From NCBI GenBank assembly GCA_902562835.1, contig CACEUX010000001.1, positions 54,626 to 118,625 on the forward strand: a stretch of DNA of 64,000 nucleotides, in the 5' to 3' direction. Shown here piece by piece: positions 9,169 through 17,416 of this stretch. The position numbers and the translations under genes were made by a program. The notes below the pieces were generated by a model that was given only the letters and a program-made list of their open reading frames with translations, was not told the DNA's origin and made no database searches. Each line of letters begins with the position of its first letter. Within the stretch, counting starts at the first letter, position 1. This stretch comes from an uncultured Fidelibacterota bacterium. Lineage in GTDB: Bacteria; Fidelibacterota; Marinisomatia; Marinisomatales; UBA1611.

Positions 9169-11012
9169 AAAGCCTTTACGATATTATTGTAGTAGGCGGT
9201 GGACACGCCGGCATAGAGGCTGCCCTTATTGCATCTAAAATGAACTGCTCCGTTCTCCTCGTGACAATGGACACAAACGCAATAGGAAGAATGTCCTGTA
9301 ACCCCGCTATTGGCGGACTTGCGAAAGGCCAAATGGTTCGAGAAATCGATGTGTTAGGCGGCGCCATGGGCCTTTTTGCCGACAAGGCAGGGATTCAATT
9401 CAAGGTGTTGAACAAAAAGAAGGGGCGAGCGGTTTGGTCTCCAAGGGCACAGGTTGACAAAAGAGTATATGAGTCTCTTGTAAGAAAGAGCGTTAAGAAC
9501 AGCAACATAGAGCTATGCCAAGGAGAGGTTGTCGCGATTGTTGAGTCTGGAGGAAGGGTTAAGGCTGTGGTGCTAAGAGACGAGACAAAAATCAAAACTA
9601 ATTCTGTGATAATAACGGCAGGAACTTTTCTTTCGGGCACAATTCATATTGGTGAGAGGAAAATTAAAGCAGGGCGAATGGGGGAAGAGCGATCAGAGGG
9701 CCTCACAGAAAATCTCGAGATGATGGGTTTTAATTCTTCTAGGCTTAAAACTGGAACCCCACCGCGACTGGACAAAAACACTATTAACTGGGACAAAGCT
9801 GTCTTGGCAAGCGGAGACAGAGACCCCGTTCCCTTTTCTTATTCAACCAAAACCTTTAATCCCCCCAACATTCCGTGCCACACGCTCAAAACAAACAGAG
9901 AGGCCCACGATATTGTTCAAAAAAACCAGGATAGGTCTCCTATGTTTTTAGGAGATATTGGTGGGGTGGGACCAAGGTATTGCCCATCAATTGAAGACAA
10001 GGTTAGTCGATTTAAAGACAGGGACTCACACCTCTTGTTTTTAGAGCCTGAGTGGGCCAACTCAGATCAAATTTACCTCAATGGGTTTTCTACAAGCCTC
10101 CCAGAAGATACACAGATAGCCGCACTTAGAGAAATTGAAGGTCTAGAAGAAGTCGAGTTTTTTAGGCCTGGCTATGCAATAGAGTATGATTACTTCCCCC
10201 CCTCACAACTCAGGACAACCCTAGAAACAAAAGACCTTAAGGGGTTGTACTTTGCAGGACAGATGAATGGCACATCCGGTTATGAGGAGGCAGCCGCCCA
10301 AGGGTTGGTCTGTGGTATAAACGCTGCTATTTCGGTGAACAATGGAGAACCCCTGGTTTTAACAAGAGATTCATCATATATCGGTGTTATGATTGATGAC
10401 CTAATAACAAAGGATACGCTAGAGCCATATCGTATGTTTACCTCAAGGGCTGAATACAGACTCCTATTGAGGTTTTATAACTCTTGCGATAGGCTTTTAA
10501 GCATAGCAAAAACAAAGTCATCTCTGGGAAAAAACCGGCTTGAGACCATGGAAAATATTTTAAGACAAAAAGAAGGACTCTCCCTGTCTTTGAAAAACCT
10601 ATCTTTGCAACCCAAAGACCTCCTTGGTATTTCTGACCTCAAGCAGCAAACACCTGCCCGCGAAGTTTTAAAAAGGCCAGAGGTTTCTATTTTTGACCTC
10701 CCCGAAAAAACAACTCTTTTAGAGGGGCGCCTTGAACCTTGGCAAAAGAAGGAGGTTTTGTTTGATGTTGAGTCAAAGATTAAATACAGGGGTTATATTG
10801 ACAGGCACATAAAAGAGATCCAATCCATGAAAAAGAACCAATCTGTTTCAATATCTAAAGACGTAGATTATTTTTCTATCCCCGGTTTATCAAAAGAAGC
10901 AATCGAAAAGCTTTCTTGTGTCCGCCCAGAAAACATGAGTCAGGCAATGAGGGTTTCTGGAATCACCCCCACAGATATGTCTGTCTTGGGAATACACCTT
11001 TCAAAGACCTAG
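9162..11012 (+). CDS. mnmG: tRNA uridine-5-carboxymethylaminomethyl(34) synthesis enzyme MnmG
   Basis: A 616-residue FAD enzyme, partner of MnmE in U34 tRNA modification. The FAD-binding motif VVGGGHAGIEAALIA is at the N-terminus, with the conserved CNPAIGGLAKG, TGTFLSGTIHIGE-like and TSRAEYRLLLR blocks, and the C-terminal helical GidA-associated domain ending near IPGLSKEAIEKL. The GTG start lies inside a parS palindrome, so the first codons are under a double constraint. Downstream one would expect rsmG and parAB; instead mfd follows after another parS. Confidence 0.97.
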   Translation: MKQSLYDIIVVGGGHAGIEAALIASKMNCSVLLVTMDTNAIGRMSCNPAIGGLAKGQMVREIDVLGGAMGLFADKAGIQFKVLNKKKGRAVWSPRAQVDKRVYESLVRKSVKNSNIELCQGEVVAIVESGGRVKAVVLRDETKIKTNSVIITAGTFLSGTIHIGERKIKAGRMGEERSEGLTENLEMMGFNSSRLKTGTPPRLDKNTINWDKAVLASGDRDPVPFSYSTKTFNPPNIPCHTLKTNREAHDIVQKNQDRSPMFLGDIGGVGPRYCPSIEDKVSRFKDRDSHLLFLEPEWANSDQIYLNGFSTSLPEDTQIAALREIEGLEEVEFFRPGYAIEYDYFPPSQLRTTLETKDLKGLYFAGQMNGTSGYEEAAAQGLVCGINAAISVNNGEPLVLTRDSSYIGVMIDDLITKDTLEPYRMFTSRAEYRLLLRFYNSCDRLLSIAKTKSSLGKNRLETMENILRQKEGLSLSLKNLSLQPKDLLGISDLKQQTPAREVLKRPEVSIFDLPEKTTLLEGRLEPWQKKEVLFDVESKIKYRGYIDRHIKEIQSMKKNQSVSISKDVDYFSIPGLSKEAIEKLSCVRPENMSQAMRVSGITPTDMSVLGIHLSKT

Positions 11013-11013
11013 G

Positions 11014-11027
11014 GTTTCACGTGAAAC
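11014..11027. promoter_or_regulatory. parS centromere-like site 2
   Basis: Second perfect copy of GTTTCACGTGAAAC, lying in the short mnmG-mfd gap just after the mnmG stop (11010-11012) and 4 bases before the mfd ATG (11032). Same core as the site at 9155-9168. It also occupies the place where the mfd ribosome-binding site should be, so mfd translation may depend on coupling to mnmG. Confidence 0.88.
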
Positions 11028-11031
11028 ACTA

Positions 11032-14000
11032 ATGGTTTTCCCAAAACAAGTACTGAACAACCTTTCTGGGGGTGTTAGAATTTCCGGGCTTACGAAACCC
11101 TCTGTTGGCCTGTTTCTTTATGAGTATTTAAACTCAATTAGTAATGCCGTTTTGGTTGAGATGCCCTCAGAGGATGAGGCTTTTGCTCTTTATAGTTTGT
11201 GTTTAGATAGCGAACTGGGTTGTTTTGTTTATTTTCCGACAGAGGCGCCTCTTGAGCGGGTGCCGGGATTTGGTACAGACACACTTCGGTTCAGAAAAGA
11301 AGCAATTATAGAGCTGTCCTCAGGCAGACCCACGTGTTGTATCGGTACAAAAAGTTCATTTATAGACAAGTGTCTTGAGAATGGTTTGTCAAAGAAAATA
11401 AAGCGCTTTGCGATTCACACAGGCGAGGAGATTGACAGAGAAGCCCTAATTGATAAGCTTGTTACCATTGGATACAAACGAACACCAATTGTATTAGAGG
11501 CGGGCACGTTTACAGCTCGCGGTGATATTATAGACGTGTTTCCAATGCACTTTAAAACACCTTTTCGATTGTCTTTTGACTACAGCGTGGTTGGCCAAAT
11601 CTCCCTCTTTGACCCAGAGTCCCAACTACCAAAAAAGAAGCAAAAAAAAATAATTTTTGAAGACCTGAGTGTTTCACAAGTAGTTAATAATAATAATCTT
11701 ATGGGTGTTTTTCCAAAAGCAGAGCGCCTTTTGGTATCAAAAGATGATGGGATTATTTCAATACACAAAGAAGGGGCGGCGGAAACAGAGAACCTTCAGA
11801 TGGGTGTCGTAAAACCAAAACAACAAACAGAAGAACTTCGGGTAAAGGAGGTCTTGAGGTCTAGTGCGCGATTTGCCAAGCGCTATTATATTGGGAGTGG
11901 CGATAAGGTGGGGGATGTCATTCAGCGCAGCCTTGGTGGGTTCGAATTTTTAGAAGGAAAAGTTCAAGCTGGCTTTTTTTCAACAAGTCTAGGGTTGTTT
12001 GTTTTGTCCGAAAACGACCTTTACTTCACACACACCCACAAAACAAGGTGGGACAACGCCCGCTCCCAGCAGTACCAGGATTTAAACAGGGGGTCCGTAT
12101 CTAAAATGGTTGTTGGGGAACACCTGGTTCACAGGAGGTTTGGCGTCGGTATTTACCGAGGGGTTGTTTCTAAAAAAGAAGACGGTAGGGAGGCTGTAGA
12201 AATTGAATACAAAAACAATACACGCGTTTTTGTTTCTCTAGACCAGCTGTCTTTGGTCCACAAATATATTGGCTCTGGAAAGAAACCGTCGCTTTCACAG
12301 ATTGGTTCTAAAAAGTGGCAAAGAGAGGTTGTAAGGACCAGAAAGGCCGTCGCAGAAATCGCACAAGAACTAATAACTCTTTACTCCAATAAGAATGCGG
12401 ACCGAGGATTTTCTTATACACCAGAGAACGAGCTTGATGGTGAACCGTCAAGATCTTTTAGTTTTGTCGAAACAGTGGATCAAAAAAGAGCCATTAAAGA
12501 GGTTCTTTCTGACCTCGATAGAAAAGAACCAATGGACAGACTTGTTTGTGGTGACGTTGGTTTTGGAAAAACAGAGGTTGCAATTCGTGCAATTTTTAAA
12601 GTTTTTTTATCAGATAGGGTTTCAATTGTTTTATGCCCAACAACAATTCTTGCCGACCAGCACTACATAACCTGCCAGGAGAGACTTGGTTCGCTGGGAA
12701 TAAAAATTGCTCTCTTGTCTCGCTTTAAATCAAAAAAAGAACAGACCCAAACAATTAAAAAGTTAAGGTCTGGCGATATTGATGTTTTAATTGGAACGCA
12801 CCGAATTCTATCAAAAGATGTTGAAGTGCCAAAACTTGGGTTGTTAATAGTTGATGAGGAGCACCGTTTTGGTGTAAAAAACAAAGAGCAGGTTCGGCTA
12901 ATAAAGGAGAGAACCGACGTTCTTTCCCTTACCGCAACCCCAATACCAAGAACCCTACAACAGTCTTTGGTTGGGCTTAAAAACATTAGCACAATAAAAA
13001 CCCCCCCTCGCTCTAGGCGACCAATTTTTACATCAGTTAAGTACTTCAACTGGTCTACTATTTTTACAAGAATTGAAACTGAACTTGCTCGACAAGGCCA
13101 AGTTTATTTTTTAAACAATGACATTGGCTCAATTCCTTCTGTTGTGGATAAAATAGGGACAAGGTTTAATAATCACGTTGTTGCTGGGGCGAGTGGAAAG
13201 ATGCCCCCGAGAGAGCTGGAAAAAACTGTTTTAGGGTTTTTTAATGCTGAGGTAGATATTTTAGTTTGCACAACAATTATAGAGTCTGGATTAGATGTTA
13301 CAAACGCAAACACAATCATAGTAAAAGACGCACAGAACTTTGGTCTTGCGCAGCTATACCAAATTCGTGGTCGCGTTGGAAGGGGTGGGCGCCAAGCTAG
13401 CTGCCTACTTTTGGTCCCAAAAAAGAAACTAGACAAACCAGCTCAAGAAAGGCTGCGAACACTAGAAAAAAACACAGCTCTTGGATCTGGTTATAACATA
13501 TCAATGAGCGACCTAGAAATTCGGGGGGCCGGAAGTCTTTTTGGACACAGACAAAGTGGACATATTTCTACTATTGGTTTTAATATGTATTGTGATCTTC
13601 TGAGCTTAGAGGTTGAAAAATCCCAGGGCTCAAACCCAAAAATAAAATCACCGCCTATTATCAAAACAAATAAAAACCTGGAAATCCCCGAGGACTATAT
13701 TGAAGACCCCTCTTTTAGGATAGATTACTATTATAGAATTTCTTGTGCAAAAGACCTGGAGGAACTAGACAAAATTGAAAAAGAAGTTTTGGAAATATTT
13801 GGGCCCTTGCCGAAAAAAACAAAAGAACTTCTTGGTGTTGCTCGCTTGAGAATTTTGTTTTCGCCAACGCCTGTTGATAAAATTTATTCCAACAATGGTA
13901 AGGTAGAAGTTTTTATAGACTCTCTTGAGGGTTTAGAAAGCACCGATAGCTTTTTTAAGGAGGTGGCTTGTTTCACCCATGAAGATGTTGACAGGGTCCA

Positions 14001-14118
14001 GTTTCAAAAGCGTTCAAAAACTGAGTTTGTGGTTATTTTATACCTGGAAAACGACAGCCTGGGCCTAGAGGCGCTTTTTTTCTTTGTTAAATTGTTTGAT
14101 GGCCTGGTAGTAGATTAA
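11032..14118 (+). CDS. mfd: Transcription-repair coupling factor Mfd
   Basis: A 1028-residue DNA translocase that removes stalled RNA polymerase and recruits UvrA. The UvrB-like N-terminal part is followed by the CarD-like RNA-polymerase-interaction domain (GEHLVHRRFGVGIYRG, from about 361). RecG-type helicase motors come next, with Walker A GDVGFGKTE (about 507) and a DEEH box (about 609; usually DEEQ in Mfd), then motif VI QIRGRVGRGGR and a C-terminal TRCF domain. It is roughly 100 residues shorter than E. coli Mfd, mainly in the N-terminal third. Not RecG, because of length and the CarD-like domain. Confidence 0.95.
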   Translation: MVFPKQVLNNLSGGVRISGLTKPSVGLFLYEYLNSISNAVLVEMPSEDEAFALYSLCLDSELGCFVYFPTEAPLERVPGFGTDTLRFRKEAIIELSSGRPTCCIGTKSSFIDKCLENGLSKKIKRFAIHTGEEIDREALIDKLVTIGYKRTPIVLEAGTFTARGDIIDVFPMHFKTPFRLSFDYSVVGQISLFDPESQLPKKKQKKIIFEDLSVSQVVNNNNLMGVFPKAERLLVSKDDGIISIHKEGAAETENLQMGVVKPKQQTEELRVKEVLRSSARFAKRYYIGSGDKVGDVIQRSLGGFEFLEGKVQAGFFSTSLGLFVLSENDLYFTHTHKTRWDNARSQQYQDLNRGSVSKMVVGEHLVHRRFGVGIYRGVVSKKEDGREAVEIEYKNNTRVFVSLDQLSLVHKYIGSGKKPSLSQIGSKKWQREVVRTRKAVAEIAQELITLYSNKNADRGFSYTPENELDGEPSRSFSFVETVDQKRAIKEVLSDLDRKEPMDRLVCGDVGFGKTEVAIRAIFKVFLSDRVSIVLCPTTILADQHYITCQERLGSLGIKIALLSRFKSKKEQTQTIKKLRSGDIDVLIGTHRILSKDVEVPKLGLLIVDEEHRFGVKNKEQVRLIKERTDVLSLTATPIPRTLQQSLVGLKNISTIKTPPRSRRPIFTSVKYFNWSTIFTRIETELARQGQVYFLNNDIGSIPSVVDKIGTRFNNHVVAGASGKMPPRELEKTVLGFFNAEVDILVCTTIIESGLDVTNANTIIVKDAQNFGLAQLYQIRGRVGRGGRQASCLLLVPKKKLDKPAQERLRTLEKNTALGSGYNISMSDLEIRGAGSLFGHRQSGHISTIGFNMYCDLLSLEVEKSQGSNPKIKSPPIIKTNKNLEIPEDYIEDPSFRIDYYYRISCAKDLEELDKIEKEVLEIFGPLPKKTKELLGVARLRILFSPTPVDKIYSNNGKVEVFIDSLEGLESTDSFFKEVACFTHEDVDRVQFQKRSKTEFVVILYLENDSLGLEALFFFVKLFDGLVVD

Positions 14119-14131
14119 ATTAATTATCGTT

Positions 14132-14911
14132 TTGATATACTCTTTTCTTCTATTTTGCGCCCTGTTTATTTTTTCCTGTGGCGGCGGGCAAACCACAGAG
14201 GGTACGGTTATTGCGCGAGTTGATGATCGAAAATTAACATCGCAAAACATAGATTCTATTTTCTCTTTTTTTAGCCTTGATAACAACACCCTACCCGTTC
14301 TTATAGAGGCCTGGGTTGACAACACCGTTCTTTACGAAGCTGCTGTAGGTGCTGGCTTTAATAACGACAAATCTCTTATAAAAAAACGAGATGATTTTTA
14401 CAGGGCCCTGGTCATTTCTTCTTTTTTAAGCAGCGAGTCCGAAAGAACCATTCAAATAACAAAGGAGGCTGTTCGATCTTACTACAAAGCTAACAAGAGT
14501 TCTTTTATTAGAAACGAAGAGGAGGTATCTGTCGATCACTATACCACGCTTATTAAGGAGGTTGGAAAAATATTAAGAAGGGAAGTTTCACAAGGTAAAA
14601 ACCTTTCTCCAGACACATCAAACTTTACAAGAACTTTGGAAAGTATTAAGAAAGGGCGACTTGTTAAAGAATTAGAAACACCTCTTTTTTCATCCCGCGA
14701 TCGCATCGTGGGGCCAATTAAGGCAGCGGACCGTTTTCATCTCTTTAAAATAATCAACCGTTATAAAAAGGGCTCACAAAAAACACTATCCCAGTCTTAT
14801 GACGAAATATATCAAAGGCTTTATAAACAGAAAGCTTTTCAAGTTTCTGAGTTAATTTTAGATAGCCTTAAACAAGCTTTGAACATTTATATAAATCCGG
14901 AGTACCAATAA
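14132..14911 (+). CDS. Putative SurA/PrsA-type lipoprotein chaperone
   Basis: A 259-residue lipoprotein. The TTG start gives MIYSFLLFCALFIFSC, a hydrophobic signal with lipobox FIFSC, then a Gly/Gln linker. After that comes a SurA_N-like helical region (ARVDDRKLTSQNIDSIF, VDNTVLYEAAV, EAVRSYYKANKSSF). The C-terminal third only weakly resembles a PPIC domain, so it may be a chaperone without isomerase activity. Its stop is 2 bases before the next SurA-like gene, so the two form a periplasmic folding pair translated together. The family assignment rests on helix pattern and neighbour, not on a catalytic motif. Confidence 0.65.
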   Translation: MIYSFLLFCALFIFSCGGGQTTEGTVIARVDDRKLTSQNIDSIFSFFSLDNNTLPVLIEAWVDNTVLYEAAVGAGFNNDKSLIKKRDDFYRALVISSFLSSESERTIQITKEAVRSYYKANKSSFIRNEEEVSVDHYTTLIKEVGKILRREVSQGKNLSPDTSNFTRTLESIKKGRLVKELETPLFSSRDRIVGPIKAADRFHLFKIINRYKKGSQKTLSQSYDEIYQRLYKQKAFQVSELILDSLKQALNIYINPEYQ

Positions 14912-14913
14912 TT

Positions 14914-16188
14914 ATGCGGTTTTTAATACCAGCAGCAACCTTGTGTTTTCTTTTTTCACAACCACCACAATATATAGATGGGGTTGCTGCAATTGTAGAG
15001 GACCATATTGTTTTGAAAAGCGACCTGATGCAAATGGTGAATATGGCAGCAATACAAAACCGGATTGATCCACAAAAAAACCCTGAGGGCTTTGCCGCTT
15101 TACAACAGTCCGTTGTTGAGTCTATGATAAACCAAAAAATAATGCTTGAAATGGCAGAAATAGACTCAATAACCGTTGATGAAAAGGAAGTAAACCAGGC
15201 GCTTGACCAGCAGATAGAGATGCTTGTTGCTCAAGCCGGGGGAGAAGAAAGGGCTGAAGAAGCGCTTGGCCAATCTTTAAATGATTTTAGGAGAGAGTTT
15301 TGGTATGATATGCAAGACAGGTTGGTATCTGAGAGATACCAGCAGGGGTTGATTGGCTCTATAACTGTAACCCGAAATGAAATCGAAGAGTTTTTTACAA
15401 CATACAAAGACAGTCTTCCTGTTTTGCCAACACAAACCAAATTGAGACACCTTCTTATTACTATTAGCCCAAGTGAAAAAGCCAAAGAAGAAGCTCTTTC
15501 TTTTCAAGATAGCTTAATGCAAAAAATTCTTTCTGGTACACCTTTTGAAACAATTGCAAAAGACCACTCTCAAGACCCTGGGTCAAGAAACAACGGAGGG
15601 TCTTTAGGGTGGTCAAAAAGGGGTTCTTTTGTCAAGGCTTTCGAAGAGGCTGCTTTTACATCTGAGATAAATAAACTAGTCGGACCCGTAGAGACAGATT
15701 TTGGATTTCACTTAATTGAAACACTTGAAAGAAAGGGTGATAAAATACGTGTTAGACATATATTAACAACACCCAAACTAACAAAGAACGATACTGAAAG
15801 GGCTTTTAACTTCGCAACATCATTACAAACTGACTCAATTAAGACGCTTGAAGACTTTAATATTGCGGTAGCAAATCATACAGCTGACGAATCAACTAAA
15901 AAAATTGGGGGAAGCCTTGGTTGGATAGACCCCCTCAATTATATTATTCCAGAAATAGGACAGGCTATAAAATATATAGACATAGGGTCTTGTAGTCCGC
16001 CAATAAACTCTTCTATGGGGTTTCACCTATTGTGGATTGAAGATGTAAAAGTTGGTGGCAGACCAAACCTAAAGGACCATTGGTCAGAAATTGAAGGGAT
16101 GGCTCTAAATAAGAAGAAAATGGACTGGTATGAGGGTTGGATAACATCTGTTCGTAAGAATTTCTTTGTAGAAATTTTAGGGGGCTAA
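14914..16188 (+). CDS. SurA-like periplasmic peptidyl-prolyl isomerase
   Basis: A 424-residue secreted parvulin-type chaperone. It has a short signal peptide (MRFLIPAATLCFLFS), a SurA_N domain (IDGVAAIVEDHIVLKSDL, then MINQKIMLEMAE), and two parvulin domains. The first runs LRHLLITISPS ... SQDPGSRNNGGSLGW ... VGPVETDFGFHLIE (about 170-275). The second runs RVRHILTTPKLTKND ... GGSLGWID ... SSMGFHLLWIED. This is the architecture of SurA, which escorts outer-membrane barrels. Two barrel proteins later in the window are plausible clients. Confidence 0.88.
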   Translation: MRFLIPAATLCFLFSQPPQYIDGVAAIVEDHIVLKSDLMQMVNMAAIQNRIDPQKNPEGFAALQQSVVESMINQKIMLEMAEIDSITVDEKEVNQALDQQIEMLVAQAGGEERAEEALGQSLNDFRREFWYDMQDRLVSERYQQGLIGSITVTRNEIEEFFTTYKDSLPVLPTQTKLRHLLITISPSEKAKEEALSFQDSLMQKILSGTPFETIAKDHSQDPGSRNNGGSLGWSKRGSFVKAFEEAAFTSEINKLVGPVETDFGFHLIETLERKGDKIRVRHILTTPKLTKNDTERAFNFATSLQTDSIKTLEDFNIAVANHTADESTKKIGGSLGWIDPLNYIIPEIGQAIKYIDIGSCSPPINSSMGFHLLWIEDVKVGGRPNLKDHWSEIEGMALNKKKMDWYEGWITSVRKNFFVEILGG

Positions 16189-16619
16189 AAGTTTTCCCCA
16201 TAGCCTTCTACCACCCCGGTTTTAAGATAAGCAAAACCAAAAGAATATTTTAATCTTAATATTTTCGCAGTTATCAACAAACATATATATTTATCCACAT
16301 AAAGCAAAAGATTAGATGGTTTGTTTATTTGCAATAAAAAAAGAGTTTGGTCTTCTATTTTGTTGTTGTTTTAAACATATAAACAGGTTATATAATAAAT
16401 ACTATTTTAAATAAACTATATAATATATTATTACAGGTTAATCGGTGATAAATAGAACCAGGGCCTTCTTGACATTGGTTCTCCTTGGTTTGGTGAACTT
16501 CAGAACCAATACGATATAACAATTGTAGAGGTTAAAAAAAGTAACCCTTTGGAATAAAAATTCAGATCTTTAACTTTACTGCTAACCAACTTCAAGAACT
16601 ATAAAAAACGAGCCAAGTT
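16189..16619. other. Gene-free AT-rich spacer with DnaA boxes; alternative origin candidate
   Basis: A 431-base gap inside an otherwise tightly packed run of + genes. It contains TTATCAACA (16271-16279, one mismatch) and a perfect TTATCCACA (16291-16299) in the same orientation, 20 bases start to start. A run of very AT-rich sequence follows (about 16320-16440, with clustered TATAAT-like steps), which would melt easily, and then a 9-bp inverted repeat at 16474-16510. A TTGACA hexamer lies at 16469-16474. It may hold the promoter for the downstream partner-switch operon, a second part of a bipartite origin, or both. No ORF is supported. Confidence 0.5.
16474..16510. repeat. Inverted repeat upstream of the partner-switch operon
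   Basis: Perfect 9-bp arms ATTGGTTCT (16474-16482) and AGAACCAAT (16502-16510) with a 19-base centre; another AGAACCA lies just upstream (16454-16460). It could be an operator or an RNA leader structure 110 bases before the anti-sigma-like gene. Confidence 0.5.
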
Positions 16620-17045
16620 ATGAGTGCTAAAAAAATAACACCAAAAGTAGAGCTTACCATACCTATTATACCTGATATGGAGCTTGCGGCAACCAAAACG
16701 TCAGAGGTTGTTGCTAAACATATGGGTTTAAGCGAGGAAAAATCTGCAGAAATAAGCATGGCTCTTATTGAAGCGACAATTAATGCGTTTGAACATAGCG
16801 AAAGTAAGTCTGCAAACGTTGAAATTCACTTTGTAATCCAAGGTGACACTCTTGAAATAAAAGTAACAGACCATGGGAAGGGGTTCGATAAATCTCAGGT
16901 TGCTATACCAAACATAGAAGAAAAACTCGAATCAGACCATAAAAGAGGTTGGGGTCTTCAGCTAATCCAAGAACTAATGGACACTGTAGAATTTGCATCA
17001 ACAGAAGATGGGACTACGGTAACAATGACAAAGAAGAAAATATAA
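16620..17045 (+). CDS. RsbW-like anti-sigma serine kinase (HATPase_c)
   Basis: A 141-residue GHKL ATPase of the anti-sigma regulatory type. The N box is EISMALIEATINAFEHSE, G1 is DHGKGFD, and the G2 glycines are in KRGWGLQLIQELMD. Proteins of this group bind a sigma factor or other partner and phosphorylate an STAS antagonist. The gene 12 bases downstream encodes exactly such an antagonist. No sigma factor gene is present nearby, so its output partner is unknown and may be the cyclase encoded third in the operon (inference). Confidence 0.88.
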   Translation: MSAKKITPKVELTIPIIPDMELAATKTSEVVAKHMGLSEEKSAEISMALIEATINAFEHSESKSANVEIHFVIQGDTLEIKVTDHGKGFDKSQVAIPNIEEKLESDHKRGWGLQLIQELMDTVEFASTEDGTTVTMTKKKI

Positions 17046-17057
17046 ATAGGAAATAAA

Positions 17058-17402
17058 ATGTCAGATTTTAATACAGAAACAAGAACCGAGGGTGACATTG
17101 TAATAATTAAAACTTCAGGGTACTTAAATAACGTTGGTGGAGAACAGGTGTCTGAAGTTTGTTATAAAGAGATGGACGCGGGTAAAAAGCTCTTTCTATT
17201 AGACCTTGAAGATTCAAAGGTTGTTAATAGCATTGGGGTTTCAATTTTAATTGAAATAATAGAAAAACTACAAGACGTTGATGGTCGTCTAGGTTATTAT
17301 AATCTTGCCCCAATTGTTGAAAAAACATTTAATATAATGGGCCTTACAAAATACTCAACAGTTTTTCAGTCAGAAGAAGAAGCCCTTGAGGGCATGTCCT
17401 AG
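17058..17402 (+). CDS. STAS-domain anti-sigma factor antagonist (RsbV-like)
   Basis: A 114-residue single STAS domain. The segment SKVVNSIGVSILIEIIEKL matches the phospho-acceptor region of SpoIIAA/RsbV, and the serine after VVN (about residue 56) is the likely site modified by the upstream kinase. The chain ends TVFQSEEEALEGM, close to the usual domain end. It is preceded by the kinase (12 bases) and followed by the GAF/PAS cyclase (14 bases), giving a compact three-gene operon. Confidence 0.9.
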   Translation: MSDFNTETRTEGDIVIIKTSGYLNNVGGEQVSEVCYKEMDAGKKLFLLDLEDSKVVNSIGVSILIEIIEKLQDVDGRLGYYNLAPIVEKTFNIMGLTKYSTVFQSEEEALEGMS

Positions 17403-17416
17403 GTTAATGTCAAACC

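Noticed and set aside
13143..13151. Perfect DnaA box (TGTGGATAA on + strand) inside mfd
   Set aside because: Single isolated copy in coding sequence; expected occasionally by chance and without neighbouring boxes or AT-rich unwinding tract.
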